Below, in pieces: positions 9,882 through 20,340 of a stretch of DNA of 29,344 nt. Both the position numbers and the translations under genes were made by a program. Origin of the DNA: Falciphora oryzae. Its lineage: Eukaryota > Ascomycota > Sordariomycetes > Magnaporthales > Magnaporthaceae. The notes beneath the pieces were generated by a model. It saw only the letters and a list, made by a program, of their open reading frames with translations, was not told the origin of the DNA and did no database searches. Position 1 is the first letter of the stretch. Every line of letters begins with the position of its first letter. Where the stretch lies: the NCBI GenBank assembly GCA_000733355.1, contig JNVV01000020.1, positions 562,222 to 591,565 on the forward strand, given 5' to 3'.

Positions 9882-10563
9882 GGGCGTGTTTGGTGGTAAA
9901 GGTGTTTTTTGTTTTTTTCATACAAAAGCTATAAACCGACGGTTTTTTCCGAATTTAAATCTGATGTAATTTTTGCAAAACTTGATAAAAACAAAATTTT
10001 AACTGTTAATTAACGTGGTTCATAAACGAGTGCCACACACAAGCGAGTGCCACACTCGAAAATCCCATATTAAACGGCTTTTTTTTCGATTGAATAACTC
10101 GTTCAATTTGCCGCTAAATTCCACCAAAATTTAAACAGTTATATTTAACTTTATAATAATTATAATTTGAATTCCCCATATGTTTATTATTACTCCTTTG
10201 GGTTAGTTTACGCATTGTATACAGTGTATTACACAGTGTTGCAAACTAACCTAAAAGGAGTAATAATAAACATGTGGGGAATTCAAATTATAATTATTAT
10301 AAAGTTAAATATAACTGTTTAAATTTTGGTGGAATTTAGCGGCAAATTGAACGAGTTGTTTAATCGAAAAAAAAGCCGTTTAATATGGGATTTTCGAGTG
10401 TGGCACTCGCTTGTGTGTGGCACTCGCTTATGAACCACGTTAGTTCTTTTTTAACTAAACGTTTTAAGCTTTTAAATGCACTTGTTGGTAAAGGGGTTTC
10501 CAAGCACCAAAAAACTAGCAAAAAACAAAAAACCAAAAAAACCATTTACCACCAAACCTGCCC
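9882..10563. mobile_element. Harbinger/Tourist-like MITE (family A) with TAA target duplication, carrying a nested element
   Basis: The left end reads GGGCGTGTTTGGTGGTAAAG and then T-rich sequence; the right end is the inverted form, ending in TTTACCACCAAACCTGCCC. TAA flanks both sides (9879-9881 and 10564-10566). Three-base TAA/TTA duplications and ends beginning GGGC(N)2GTTTGG are typical of PIF/Harbinger (Tourist-like) MITEs. The interior is AT-rich and non-coding. About 428 bp of its 682 bp belong to a second element inserted within it. The element starts 40 bp after the last GH55 codon. Another copy of the same family lies at the right edge of the window. Confidence 0.85.
10013..10440. 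mobile_element. Nested long-hairpin MITE, pogo/Fot1-like (TA target duplication)
   Basis: This is a near-perfect inverted repeat with arms of roughly 200 bp (10013 to about 10209, and about 10243-10440) around a loop of about 33 nt. Ends are ACGTGGTTCATAA in inverted orientation, flanked by TA on both sides (10011-10012 and 10441-10442). Each terminus contains two direct subrepeats, CGAGTGCCACAC, spaced about 16 bp. Subrepeats inside the terminal repeat plus a TA duplication suggest the Tc1/mariner superfamily, pogo/Fot-like group. It has no coding capacity. It lies wholly inside the family A MITE, so it arrived later. Confidence 0.85.
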
Positions 10564-10566
10564 TAA

Positions 10567-10791
10567 ACTTTACTTTGTCCGGAAATGATCATTTGTACGG
10601 CGCGGTAGCAGTGCCTAACAGCTACGCTCCTTGCCATGGTGCCCGCTAACCCGTCTCCCTCCCAACGCAGCTAGTTTAGGAAGAAACTATTTCTTGGCTA
10701 GTCTCGCAAATCATCCTTCTAGCTCCCACTTCGCCTCCCCGACTTGGGCACTATAGCCCCCGGCGGCAAAGAAAAGCCTCAGGCTTTCTAA
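10567..10791. other. Short spacer between two MITEs
   Basis: This 225-bp stretch of moderate GC lies between the family A and family B elements. I see no gene, repeat or promoter signal in it. Confidence 0.4.
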
Positions 10792-11021
10792 GGGCCTGTC
10801 CTAGACTAACGGTTTTTTGGTTTTTTGGTTTTTTGCTAAATCTTTTCTAAAGATTGAAAGCCTTGCATTAAAAAGGAAGCATATGAAAAGGATTCGTATT
10901 ATTTAAAACCGCATCCATATTAATTTGTTTTTGCTATCCTGACTTTGGTGTTGATATATTTTAGAAAAAAGTTGAGCAAAAAACCAAAAAAACCGAAAAA
11001 CCGTTAGTCTAGGACAGGCCC
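10792..11021. mobile_element. Harbinger-like MITE (family B), 230 bp, TAA target duplication
   Basis: Left end GGGCCTGTCCTAGACTAACG followed by GGTTTTTT repeats; right end is the inverted copy finishing CGTTAGTCTAGGACAGGCCC. TAA flanks both ends (10789-10791 and 11022-11024). The terminal repeats extend about 45 bp, to TTTTTTGCT/AGCAAAAAA, with one or two mismatches. The interior is AT-rich and non-coding. Its ends share only the leading GGGC and the TAA preference with family A, so it is a distinct family using the same kind of target. Confidence 0.85.
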
Positions 11022-11258
11022 TAAGGTTTAAGCTAAGTCATGGTAATTAAGCTTCCAGTCATATGCGGGCTGTGCAGACGCCAATCCCCGGAAGCTTAAG
11101 CCAGAAACAGCCAATTATAAAACTCGGCCACTCTATCAAGTGTCAACTGCTTCTTGTTCAAAACTCCTTCACTGTCAAGACAGTACGGATTCCGCCTGTA
11201 TCAGTATCACCGCTCCACCGCTCTCCTCACAATCCCTACAAGGCTCGAAGAAGACAAG

Positions 11259-11617
11259 ATGGGTCCGCACGGCTTGGGCTCTCTCAGCATCTACGGCCTC
11301 GGCCTAGCAGCGCAGTCTGTCCTTGCGGGCAACCTCATGCTGTCCTACGACGTGTTCCGATGCTTGGATTCACCGGGACCTACACGGATCCCAGCAGTTA
11401 CCGTCCATGATGTGTCCTCATCGATAAGACGCGCTGCGCAAATATTCTTTCGACTAATTACATCAAGGAGCTGCTGGGAGCGATCCTGCCCGCGGAAGCG
11501 ACGCCGTTCGAACTCCGAGACTGGGACCCAGTTCCTACCGGCATCCTTGAGGAGGTGAAGCAACAACTGTGGCAGCAAACACTCCGGTACCTGGGCGTCC
11601 CAAGCTTGATTGTTTAG
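11259..11617 (+). pseudogene. Small conserved-looking gene (about 120 codons), broken by one frameshift and one stop
   Basis: From ATG 11259 the frame reads MGPHGLGSLSIYGLGLAAQS and on to LSYDVFR. Around 11360 protein-like sequence moves to another frame (LGFTGTYTDPSSYRP), meets TGA at 11408-11410, and carries on in that same frame (CVLIDKTRCANILSTNYIK, then ELLGAILPAEATPFELRDW and EEVKQQLWQQTLRYLGVP) to TAG at 11615-11617. The N-terminal part is hydrophobic or amphipathic (YGLGLAAQSVLAGNLML); the C-terminal part is a helical, charged segment. I do not recognise the family. The two breaks are single-site events, so recent loss, sequencing error or a missed intron around the TGA are all possible. 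Confidence 0.5.
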
Positions 11618-12202
11618 CCTAGGGACAATGGATACCGCCGGAAAGCCCCTCGAGCCTTTCCAGCGCTTCCCCCAAGAGCGACGGGATGGCGGAGCTGGCT
11701 GTCTCAACGACTGTGGTATAAGCTCTTTTAAGGGAGACACCGGGGAGAGGGACACCGAGAGAAGGGGTATTGGAGAGAAGTAGATTTGGAAGTAGGGTGT
11801 TTGTATTGACTACGGTAACCAGGAAAATAGAATGCCTGAAACGAGGATTACAGCAGTGAGTATGGCTTCACCTTAGAGTATGGCCGGCGAGGCTTTAAAG
11901 AATGGAACGCCCTTGACAATTTCACTTTGCGAAGGCCACGAATTCTGTAAGAGCCACACTGATAATTTAACCTTGGCTGAAAGACACCCTAGAGATGGCT
12001 TTGCGCCGAAAGGGGGATCAGCTCAGAGTTATCTCCATATGGCAAACAGTAAATTGTTTTATCCCCTCGTCCCGCACCAGACCACCTTCTCAACTACTCC
12101 ATCTACACAAGAGCCTTCGAACATCGCGCCACGTCTTCACCAAGTCCAACATCGCTTTCTCACCGACTCTATCGCAGTACTACGCACGTCACATCTCTCG
12201 TG
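11618..12202. other. Spacer, no gene seen
   Basis: This stretch runs from the broken small gene to the possible unknown gene at 12203. The 11880-12203 part has an open frame that I cannot support as coding. It may be the promoter of the downstream ORF. No transposon ends were noticed. Confidence 0.35.
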
Positions 12203-12952
12203 ATGGACGGAATAGTACTCATGGGGCTCTTCGGGGTCAGATATCTGGGGCTACCGCTGCCCCATGGAATAGCCAGAATGATCGTCTGGAACGATCTTTG
12301 GGATAAAATGTTGTGGGATCTAGTATTCGCACTCACCATCCGCGACTGGTCTCACATCCTCGTCCATGTCGACGACACGCTGAGATGGAAGCCAAGCAAC
12401 ATTTCACCGCCGACCTACGACAGCCCAACGCACGAAGACCGTTACTACAGCAACGGCGTTCTCGCCATCAACAACTTGACCTTCTCTCTCCTGCGGCCGG
12501 CTTTTTCGTCGCCCCTGACTTCATGGGACTTCATGGAATGCCTCGAGAAGGCAAGTTTCAACAAAACGCGGCACGGGTTTCATCCCCGGGATAGGTTGTA
12601 CGGCCGGCTCACGCGATGGCGCCTCGACGACACAGACGGCGTGACAGCCTCGAAGAGAGCTTGGTGTGTGCAGCGTGAGAGGCAGCGGCAGAGGCGCAGA
12701 ACGAGCCCAGTAGCGGAAGTGGCTCTAGACGTAATCTGCTTGCCTCGGATGGCGCTGTGGGTCGTCAAGCTTCTGTACCAGAGGTTTGGGAATACCATTC
12801 GAAGGCACTGGCGGGCCGTCGTCGAGGCTGCCGATACCATTCGACGGTACTTCAAGGCTGGGAATTCCGCGGCGGAGCAGACCCACCTGCAACAAGACAT
12901 GCCCGACCACGGAGCTGCAGAGGGCGCCGCAGGTCCAGCAGGAGATGCCTGA
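12203..12952 (+). CDS. Hypothetical protein, 249 aa (unsupported by any family)
   Basis: An uninterrupted frame runs from ATG 12203 to TGA 12950-12952. The N-terminal 80 residues look protein-like, with a hydrophobic start (MDGIVLMGLFGVRYLGLPLP) and Trp-rich helices (IVWNDLWDKMLWDLVFA, TIRDWSHILVHVDDTLRW). The middle holds two N-x-(S/T) sites, and the C-terminal half is Arg/Gln-rich and basic (QRERQRQRRR), then helical and Ala-rich. I recognise no domain. It lies in a repeat-rich spacer with no partner gene, and the basic C-terminus could be out-of-frame read-through after a decayed or spliced junction near 12560-12660. Treat it as a possible orphan or relic. Confidence 0.35.
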   Translation: MDGIVLMGLFGVRYLGLPLPHGIARMIVWNDLWDKMLWDLVFALTIRDWSHILVHVDDTLRWKPSNISPPTYDSPTHEDRYYSNGVLAINNLTFSLLRPAFSSPLTSWDFMECLEKASFNKTRHGFHPRDRLYGRLTRWRLDDTDGVTASKRAWCVQRERQRQRRRTSPVAEVALDVICLPRMALWVVKLLYQRFGNTIRRHWRAVVEAADTIRRYFKAGNSAAEQTHLQQDMPDHGAAEGAAGPAGDA

Positions 12953-14091
12953 GGGATGACAAAAGAGCAAGGGGTCAACGATATTGCGCCTCCCGGAGGT
13001 CCGACTGGAGGTCGACGCCGACACCAAGCCGGAGCCCGTGGTGCCGGAACAGGGTTTCCCAGGGCCTGGAAAAGAGATATCTACAGCGGTGTAAGGGCAG
13101 GAGATATGGTTCGTTCAAGGAGCTCTAAGGGAAAATTTAGTGGTAATATACCGTGGGTGGACGTCAACAGGTCGTATCAGGGTTCTGGATGGATCTTCAT
13201 CTCAACTCGCATACTGGCTGGAGCTCTCCAGAGGGGCCACTGTGGGATCACTCGAGACCCCGGCGAGGATCATTAAACAGAGAAAGCCAATTTGATATGG
13301 AGACAGCTGGGCACAATCAAGGTTGGCAAGCACGGATGCAGATAAATAATTAAAAATGCTATTATTATCTCCGAGCAGCGACGGAAGATAACTCAGCAGC
13401 GAGTTTGTTTAGCTTCTGATTCAAGTAGCAGATCAAATGTGATCGGTAAGCACCCATTGCTGGACCAAGGGGCCTTGGCATGGAGAATGTTTGGCGGCTG
13501 CAGCGGACCTGTTTCCTCGCCCCTGTATGGATCGGAGGTCCACGGACCCCGGGCCCGGCCAGGAAAGCTGCTGCTCATCCGGATCAGGATTCTGGCGGGC
13601 TGCTATCGGGCCTAGATCATACCGTCGAAAGAACCTTAAAACTCAACTAGGTAAGCCTAAAATGCAGGGCTAGGCTGTGTGTTGGTGTCGGCATCGGATT
13701 TTGGAGATCGCCAGCGGGGATAGGCTGTAGGGAATCACCCGACAGGAAGAAGCTCGTGGCAGGCAAGCCGCTGCTTCGGGACATGTCAATAATGCGCCAT
13801 CAAGCTGGGCACCAACAAGCCGGTTGGAACCCAAAGGAACGGACCAAGGCCCCGGCGGATGCCCAGCAATGGCCGACTCGGCGCTAGCAAGGAAAGTCCC
13901 TACGGTGGCGTTGACCAAGACGCCATCAAAACCGATGGACGGGAACATGTGGGGAACTGGTTCAGGCACAGACACCGAGAAGCTCAATCCTGCCTTGGGC
14001 GAGTCTTACAGTGCGCGTTTGTTGATGTCGGGTTTCGAGGAGCTGCACACAGACGGCGACACAGGCAAATGTTTCCAGGGCACGTTCACCT
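12953..14091. other. Spacer, no gene supported
   Basis: Several short frames overlap on both strands (12956-13276 plus; 13670-13987 minus; 13824-14093 plus). None has a motif, convincing splice structure or consistent codon pattern. Around 13345-13375 is a short AT-rich patch. I see nothing else definable. Confidence 0.4.
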
Positions 14092-14307
14092 AAAAAAAAA
14101 AGTTGATACACCAAAGTGACCTCCATAGAGGGTTTCAATCATTCATTTCCCCGCGAATTCATTAAATAAAAACATGATTAGTAAACGCACGAGTTCGTAC
14201 GAGACGTGCAATTTGCGAAATGTATTTTTTGTATTAGAGAAAGGTGTGCGATAATTCGTTTTCGAAGGCTATTTGTAGCTGCTGATGTGTGTATCAACTT
14301 TTTTTGA
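14092..14307. mobile_element. Inverted-repeat-bounded AT-rich segment, candidate MITE of about 215 bp
   Basis: An A-tract followed by AAAAGTTGATACAC on the left (to 14111) matches the inverted GTGTATCAACTTTTTTT on the right (14289-14305). The interior is AT-rich and non-coding, in contrast with its GC-richer flanks. No convincing target duplication can be assigned: TA flanks the left end, but the right flank is ambiguous. The structure fits a small MITE, but one pair of about 18-bp ends with a homopolymer is limited evidence. Confidence 0.45.
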
Positions 14308-14499
14308 TGTGCAGGGGTCTCGGCGACTTCATATAGAACAGCACACTGGACGGAAACACCGACGGGTACGGACACCAAGGTTGATTGGGGTGGAACTTAC
14401 AGGTGGTGGTGGTCAGCGCGAATTCGCCATGGCCAGCCCGGCAAACAGCGATGACCCCTGCGGCGTGACGTGGGTGGCTCGTCTTGCCCGCACGGCTAT

Positions 14500-15290
14500 C
14501 TCGCGCAAGATTTGCGCCTCCAGCGGTGATTTTCGATGGGCGCGGTAGTTGCCAGGCTAGGGCCGTTGAGCCGCCACCCGGGACTCGACCCTTCGATGGT
14601 GGGCAGCGCGTCGTCGGGCTCCGTGAATCCACCCCAGCCGGCCTCCGCGGACGCGAACCCCGTCGGTTGCCCAAGCGTCGGCACCAGTGTCTTGATGGAG
14701 TGGAGCGCGCTCTCCCCCCAGCGCCGCTGCCGAGAGAATCGAGACCCACTCTTGAGTGACCTCTTGCCTGTTTCTTGCCATTTTTGGCGCAGAAAACAAC
14801 CCCACGGTTGCAGCTCGTTACACAACTCACCCCCGTGGATCTGCAGAATGCAGTATGGAAGGAGGCAAATCGCGAGGGAAGGAACGTCGGGGAGCCAGTT
14901 TCTGCCCGCCCGTCCTGCACAGAAGAAAGCAGCCCCTGCAAATGTTTCAACACGCACAGAATCAAGAACCCGCCGCGAGAAACCAAAAGCTCGCGACAGG
15001 TTCCCGCGCTGACCGCGACGTGCAGCGATCCCCCCTGCGTCGCTGTCGTCTTTCGTCTCCATCCAGTCTAGAATAAGTTGCGGGGCTCGATGGCCGTGCC
15101 GTAGCACTGGGACCCAAGCTGCTCTCCGCGGACCGTCGGAGGGTCGCTACCACCTTCCACGATGCTGCTCATCCAGTCGCCAGGCGCGCCCAAGGCGAGC
15201 TGCCCATGTCCCGTGGGGAGCGTGGCGAGCACGTAAGGCGCGGGCGCGTCCGTTTCGGGTTGAGAACCACTGCCGCCTCCGCCATAGAAA
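14500..15290 (-). pseudogene. Minus-strand coding relics of unknown family (tentative)
   Basis: Two minus-strand stretches look protein-like without forming a gene. The first, 15072 to about 15287, reads in one frame with Gly-rich sequence, then APYVLATLPTGHGQLALG, GDWMSSIVEGGSD and GTAIEPRNLF up to TAG, but has no in-frame ATG after an upstream TAA. The second, about 14560-14790, carries RQEVTQEWVSILSAAALG in one frame and ESALHSIKTLVPTLGQP, GWGGFTEPDDALPTIEG in another; the switch is at a six-G run near 14716-14721. They could be the 3' exons of one decayed gene or two. I do not recognise them. Confidence 0.3.
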
Positions 15291-15339
15291 AGTCCAAGTT
15301 AAGAAAAGCCGAGTGGATGCCGTCTGATATTTTTACCCA

Positions 15340-15604
15340 ACTGACATACATGGTCCTCCATTCCTTATTTCGTTTATCTTTGCCGCTCCTCCACCCCACG
15401 ACCGCTCCCTACACCTATGTTCCCTTCTCCCTTCTTTATTTGGACATTCCGCCCTGCTTACTGCGTAGGCATCCCTAATACCTTTCTTGTCGACTCTCGT
15501 TTTGTCCTTTTTGTCCAACGTTATCCCGTCCGTAGGTTGGACTAGAGCTGCCTGTGGCTAGCTCTTTTCCCACACGAGTGTCCATCCCGTCCCAGTCGCC
15601 CACC
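15340..15604 (+). promoter_or_regulatory. Promoter/5' leader of the ABC transporter gene
   Basis: The 260 bp before the ATG at 15605 is strongly pyrimidine-rich on the coding strand (runs of CTCC, TTCTCCCTTC, TTTGTCC), a composition common around fungal transcription starts. No clear TATA box is visible. The start context CACCATGG is a strong match to the eukaryotic initiation consensus. Confidence 0.4.
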
Positions 15605-18600
15605 ATGGGGGCCAACCCCGAGAAGACGGCCGCCGACAAGACGCGCGCTTCGTCGCCGTCTATCACAGAGGTGTCTTCAACAACACAACCAGACAGCCCG
15701 CAAGAAATGAGCGCATGGAAAGCATACTGGGTTAGTTGGGCTCCGTGTAGTTGTCCGCTTTGTTGCGGCGCAAAGTCCCCCGGCTTGCGCTAACCTCTAC
15801 TTTAGAGAGTTTTCACATACGCCGGCGCATTCGAATATGCGCTTCTGGCTATCGCCTGCTTCGCGGCCGTCGCCTCAGGCGTTGCCATGGCCTCCCAAAA
15901 CATAATATTCGGCCAGTTTGTCACAGTCTTCACAGACTTTGGATCTGGGCAGTCCGCCGCAGACAACTTCCGACAGGGCGGTGCCACACTAGCGTAAGTA
16001 GCACGGACGCGATGGGGAGGGATTCGGGAGATGGCGCATAGGCTAACACGAAGATACCCTGTCTCAGCCTCTACTTTGTCTACCTGGGTGTCGGCAGGTT
16101 TGTCGTGGCGTACACATACAACACCCTGATGACGTACACCGCCTACCGCATCGTCCGCAACATCCGCCACACCTACCTCAAGTCGGCCCTGCGCCAGGAG
16201 GTCGCCTACTTCGACCTGGGAACCAGTGGCTCCATCGCTACCCAGGCTTACGCGAACGGCCGCCTAGTTCAGAACGGAATCTCGGAGAAGCTCGGTCTCA
16301 CCATCCAGGGTCTTTCCGCTTTTGTCGCCTCTTTCATCATTGCTTTTGTTACCAACTGGAAGCTCACCCTGATCGTGGCATGCATCGCCCCTCTCTGCAT
16401 CGGCTTCATGGCCGTCGTGTCGTTCATCGAGGCCGGACACGAGACCAAAGTCCTCGAGACCCATGCCCAGGCCAACGCTTACGCCGAGGGCATCCTCGCC
16501 AGCATCCGTACCGTCCACGCCTTCGAGATGCGCAACAGGATTGTCGGCAAATTTGACGAGATCCTGACTGAAGCCCACAACCATGGCAAGAAGATCTCGG
16601 TTCTCCTGGGAACTCTTTTCTCGGCCGAGTACACCATTATCTATCTTGGCTATGGTCTCGCATTCTGGCAGGGTATTCACATGATGGCCAGGGGCGAGGT
16701 CGCAAACAGTGGAGAGGTCTTCACTGTCCTCCTGTCCGTTGTCATTGCCGCCATCAGCCTGACGCAGATGGCGCCGTACTCGATCGAGTTCACTCGCGCC
16801 GCCTCTGCCGCCGCCCAACTTTTCGCCCTCATCGACCGCCAGTCCCAGATCGACCCCCTGGACCCCGCTGGCCAGCGCCCCGCCGAGAATCACGGAGTTA
16901 TCGAGCTTGAGAACGTCACCTTTGCCTACCCTAGCCGCCCCGGTGTCACGGTCCTGGACAACTTCTCGCTTACGGCTCCTGCTGGGAAGATCACTGCTCT
17001 CGTCGGCCCCAGTGGCTCCGGAAAGAGTACCATCGTTGGTCTTCTCGAGAGGTGGTACAACCCCGCCTCTGGGACTATCAAGCTGGATGGCCACCGGATC
17101 GATCAGCTTAACCTGAGCTGGCTCCGCCAGAATGTTCGCCTGGTGCAGCAGGTGAGTGACCCCTGTCCTACTTCAGATCTTCGGAGGAACGTTTGCTAAT
17201 CCATTAAACCGCTGCCCAACGTAGGAGCCGACCTTGTTCCGCGGAACTGTTTTCGAGAATATTGCACATGGTCTTGTTGGCACACCCTGGGAAAACGCTA
17301 CCAAGGAGGAGCAGATGGTTCACATCCAGGATGCCGCCAAAATTGCTTTCGCCCACGACTTCATCACTGAGCTTCCTCAGGGATACGACACCGATATCGG
17401 CCAGCGCGGTAGTCTCCTGTCTGGCGGACAGAAGCAGCGGATTGCTATTGCTCGCAGTGTTGTCTCGCAGCCCAAGGTTCTTCTTCTCGACGAGGCCACC
17501 AGCGCCCTTGATCCCCACGCCGAAGGTATCGTCCAACAGGCCCTTGATAAGGCCGCCGAGGGCCGCACCACCATCGTTATCGCCCATAAGCTTGCAACCA
17601 TCCGCAAGGCCGACAATATTGTGGTCATGACAAAGGGCAGCATCGTCGAACAGGGAACACATGAAAGCCTCCTTGCCCAGGACGGAACCTACGCCCGCCT
17701 TGTTAAGATCCAGCAGCTGACGCTGTCCAGCGACAACTCGGACACGGAGAGCGGCGAGGAGGATGACACCATCAATGCTGACCCCGACGCTGTCGGCCAG
17801 GTCAAGTCTATGACACGCTACCCTACCGCGGACCTGGCCCGCGTGAACGCCGCCATTGAGCGCAACGACTTCGAGAACTACAAGGGCCAGGGCTTTATCG
17901 CTGTTGTCAAGCGCCTCGTGGTCGAGACTCCCGAGCTTTGGGTTGCACTGTCTTCCGTCTTCCTGACCTGCGTCATCTCGTGTGGCCTGTACCCTGCCCA
18001 AGCCATCCTGATGGCCAACATGGTTGAGGTCTTCACTCTGACCGGCGACGCCATGACCAGCCGTGGTGACTTCTTCTCGGCAATGTTCATCGTCATGGCC
18101 GCCAGCTGTCTCTTCTGCTACTTTGTTCTCGGCTACGGTACCAACGTGGTTGGACAGACCTTCCAGCACAAGTTGAGGAAGTCCATCTTCCAGGACCTCT
18201 TGCGCCAGGATCTGCAGTTCTTTGACAGGCCCGAGAACAACATTGGTGCGCTTGCCAGCCGTGTCGATTCCACCCCTCAGAGCGTCTTCGAGCTCATGAG
18301 CTTCAACATCGCTTTCATCGTCATCGCGGCCCTCAACATTGCTTCGTGCAGTGTCCTCGGAATTGTTTTCAGCTGGAAGCTTGGTCTGGTCATTGTGCTG
18401 GCTGGTCTTCCCGTCGTCATCGGCTGTGGATACCTCAAGATGCGGTTCGACGCCAGGCTTGATCGTAACATCTCGGCCCGCCTGTCCACCAGTTCCGCCA
18501 TCGCGTCCGAATCTGTTACCGCCATCCGCACTGTCTCTTCGCTTGCTATCGAGCGCAGAGTCTTGGCGAAGTACACTGAGGAGCTCGATCATGCCGTCGG

Positions 18601-19851
18601 GGATTCGCGCCGCCCTCTGATGATCACCATGACTTGGTTTGCCCTGACACAGGCGACCGAGTACTGGTTCATGGGTCTTGGATTCTGGTAGGTCTCGAAT
18701 TCAGCAAGCCCTCATATTTGTGAATAATAGCTAACCGGACCTTTCTAAATAATTGCAGGTGGGGAAGCCAGCTGGTTGCCAACAGGGAGATCACTCTCTT
18801 CCAGTTCTTCGTGTCCTTCATGTCCGTTTTCTTCTCGGCCCAGGCAACATCGCAGATCTTCCAGTTCTCGACCAGCATGACCAAGGGCATGAACGGCGGC
18901 AACTACATCTTCTGGCTCAAGGAAAGCCAGCCGACTGTGCAGGAGAACCCTACGAACCAGGACAAGGGTCCCAAGTCTGGTGGTCCCATTGCCTTGAACG
19001 ATGTTCGCTTCTCGTACCCTCTGCGCCCGGACACTGCCGTGCTCAAGAATGTGTCGCTCGAGGTACGCATTTCTCACCCTTCAATAACACTTTCCCCTTT
19101 GTATTCACATGATACTAACCAGATCTCCCAATAATTCCAGATCAAGAAGGGCCAGTTCGTCGCCCTCGTCGGCGCCTCGGGCTGTGGCAAGTCGACCATT
19201 ATCGCCATGCTCGAACGCTTCTACGACCCTACCACGGGCTCGATAAAGCTGGACGGTGACTCCCTGACCGACCTGAACCCGCGCTTGTACCGCAAGATTG
19301 TCGCCCTCGTGCAGCAAGAGCCCACTCTCTTCCAGGGTACCATCCGCGAAAATATCGCTCTTGGCATCGACGAATCGGACCTGCCGCCACCAGCAGACGG
19401 CGTCGTCTCAACAACAGTACAGACCGGCGCCAAGGATGCAGAGATCGAGGCTGCCCTGCGCGCTGCCAACGCATGGGACTTTGTCTCGTCGCTCCCGGAT
19501 GGTCTCGCGACCGCTGCTGGCCCCAACGGCACACAGCTTTCGGGGGGCCAGAGGCAACGCATCGCCATCGCTCGCGCCCTCATCCGCAACCCCCGCATTC
19601 TGCTGCTCGACGAGGCGACCAGTGCCCTCGACACGGAGAGCGAGAAGATTGTGCAGCAGGCCCTGTCCGAGGCCGCCAAGGATGGCGACCGCATCACTGT
19701 TGCTGTCGCGCACCGCCTGTCAACAGTCAAGGACGCCGATGCCATCTGCGTCTTCTATGGCGGCCGGATTGTCGAGATGGGCACCCACGCTGAGCTCGTG
19801 CAGCAAGGTGGCCTGTACCTGAAGATGTGCGAGGCGCAGAGCCTCGAGTAA
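15605..19851 (+). CDS. Full-size ABC transporter, ABCB (MDR/P-glycoprotein-like) family, 1291 aa
   Basis: Six exons: 15605-15730, 15806-15993, 16068-17151, 17225-18687, 18759-19062 and 19141-19851; all five introns (71-78 bp) are GT-AG and keep frame. The layout is TMD1-NBD1-TMD2-NBD2. NBD1 has Walker A GPSGSGKST (about residue 418), signature LSGGQKQR (531), Walker B VLLLDE (551) and an H-loop in IVIAHKLATI. NBD2 has GASGCGKST (1066), LSGGQRQR (1188), Walker B ILLLDE (1208) and VAVAHRLSTV. Both catalytic Glu residues are present, so both sites should hydrolyse ATP. The linker is acidic (DTESGEEDDTINADPD). Fungal relatives export drugs, toxins or lipopeptide pheromones from the plasma membrane; the substrate here is unknown. 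The gene converges on the MFS gene, and both are intact. Confidence 0.95.
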
Positions 19852-20186
19852 TGAATGCTCCGGATGCTATATACTCCTTTTCCTTTGTTGCACGAAAGAA
19901 GAAAAGTTATTGGGGCTTATCGGCTGGGTTGGATGGGACTGGCGCTCGAATAATGGCGGGATAATGTGTTTTCTCTTCGTACTATTTACACGTACTGGAT
20001 ATGGGTTTTTAGATTTCTGCGACGACTGTGTCGATAGCGTATATATTAACACCTATTTTTCTTCCATCCTCTTTTCGCTTCTTCCGGCCACCGTGATGGC
20101 CACTTTTGACATTGGCTGGTACGTGACCAAATGCACAGTGACGTCGATCGATCCGGTGCAACATGAGAAATGTTGGCCTAACGTAA

Positions 20187-20310
20187 TTGGGAAAGGAACA
20201 AGGGAAAAAAGAAGAAAGAAAAAGGGGGTGGGAAGGGAAAGGGAAAAAGGAAAAAGAGGGGTGGAATAGGACGAGGGCAAGGAAGAAGAAAAAGAAAAAA
20301 GGAAAAGCGA
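20187..20310 (+). repeat. Polypurine (G/A) tract
   Basis: Over about 120 bp the plus strand is almost entirely A and G (runs such as GGGAAGGGAAAGGGAAAAAGG), with very few interruptions. Such mirror-like polypurine tracts can form triplex DNA. It lies about 340 bp after the ABC stop codon, in the convergent 3' region. Confidence 0.75.
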
Positions 20311-20340
20311 CAGAACAAACAAGGCGTGTAAAAGGATGAC

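Noticed and set aside
12956..13276. 106-codon frame after the 12203 ORF
   Set aside because: Composition is random and there is no homologous feel; possible read-through of spacer.
13824..14093. Small plus-strand frame (89 codons) and its minus-strand partner 13670-13987
   Set aside because: No motif, no convincing codon pattern, and it ends at the boundary of a candidate repeat.
17204..18592. 462-codon minus-strand frame antisense to the ABC gene
   Set aside because: Shadow of codon bias in the ABC exons; no start context, introns or motifs.
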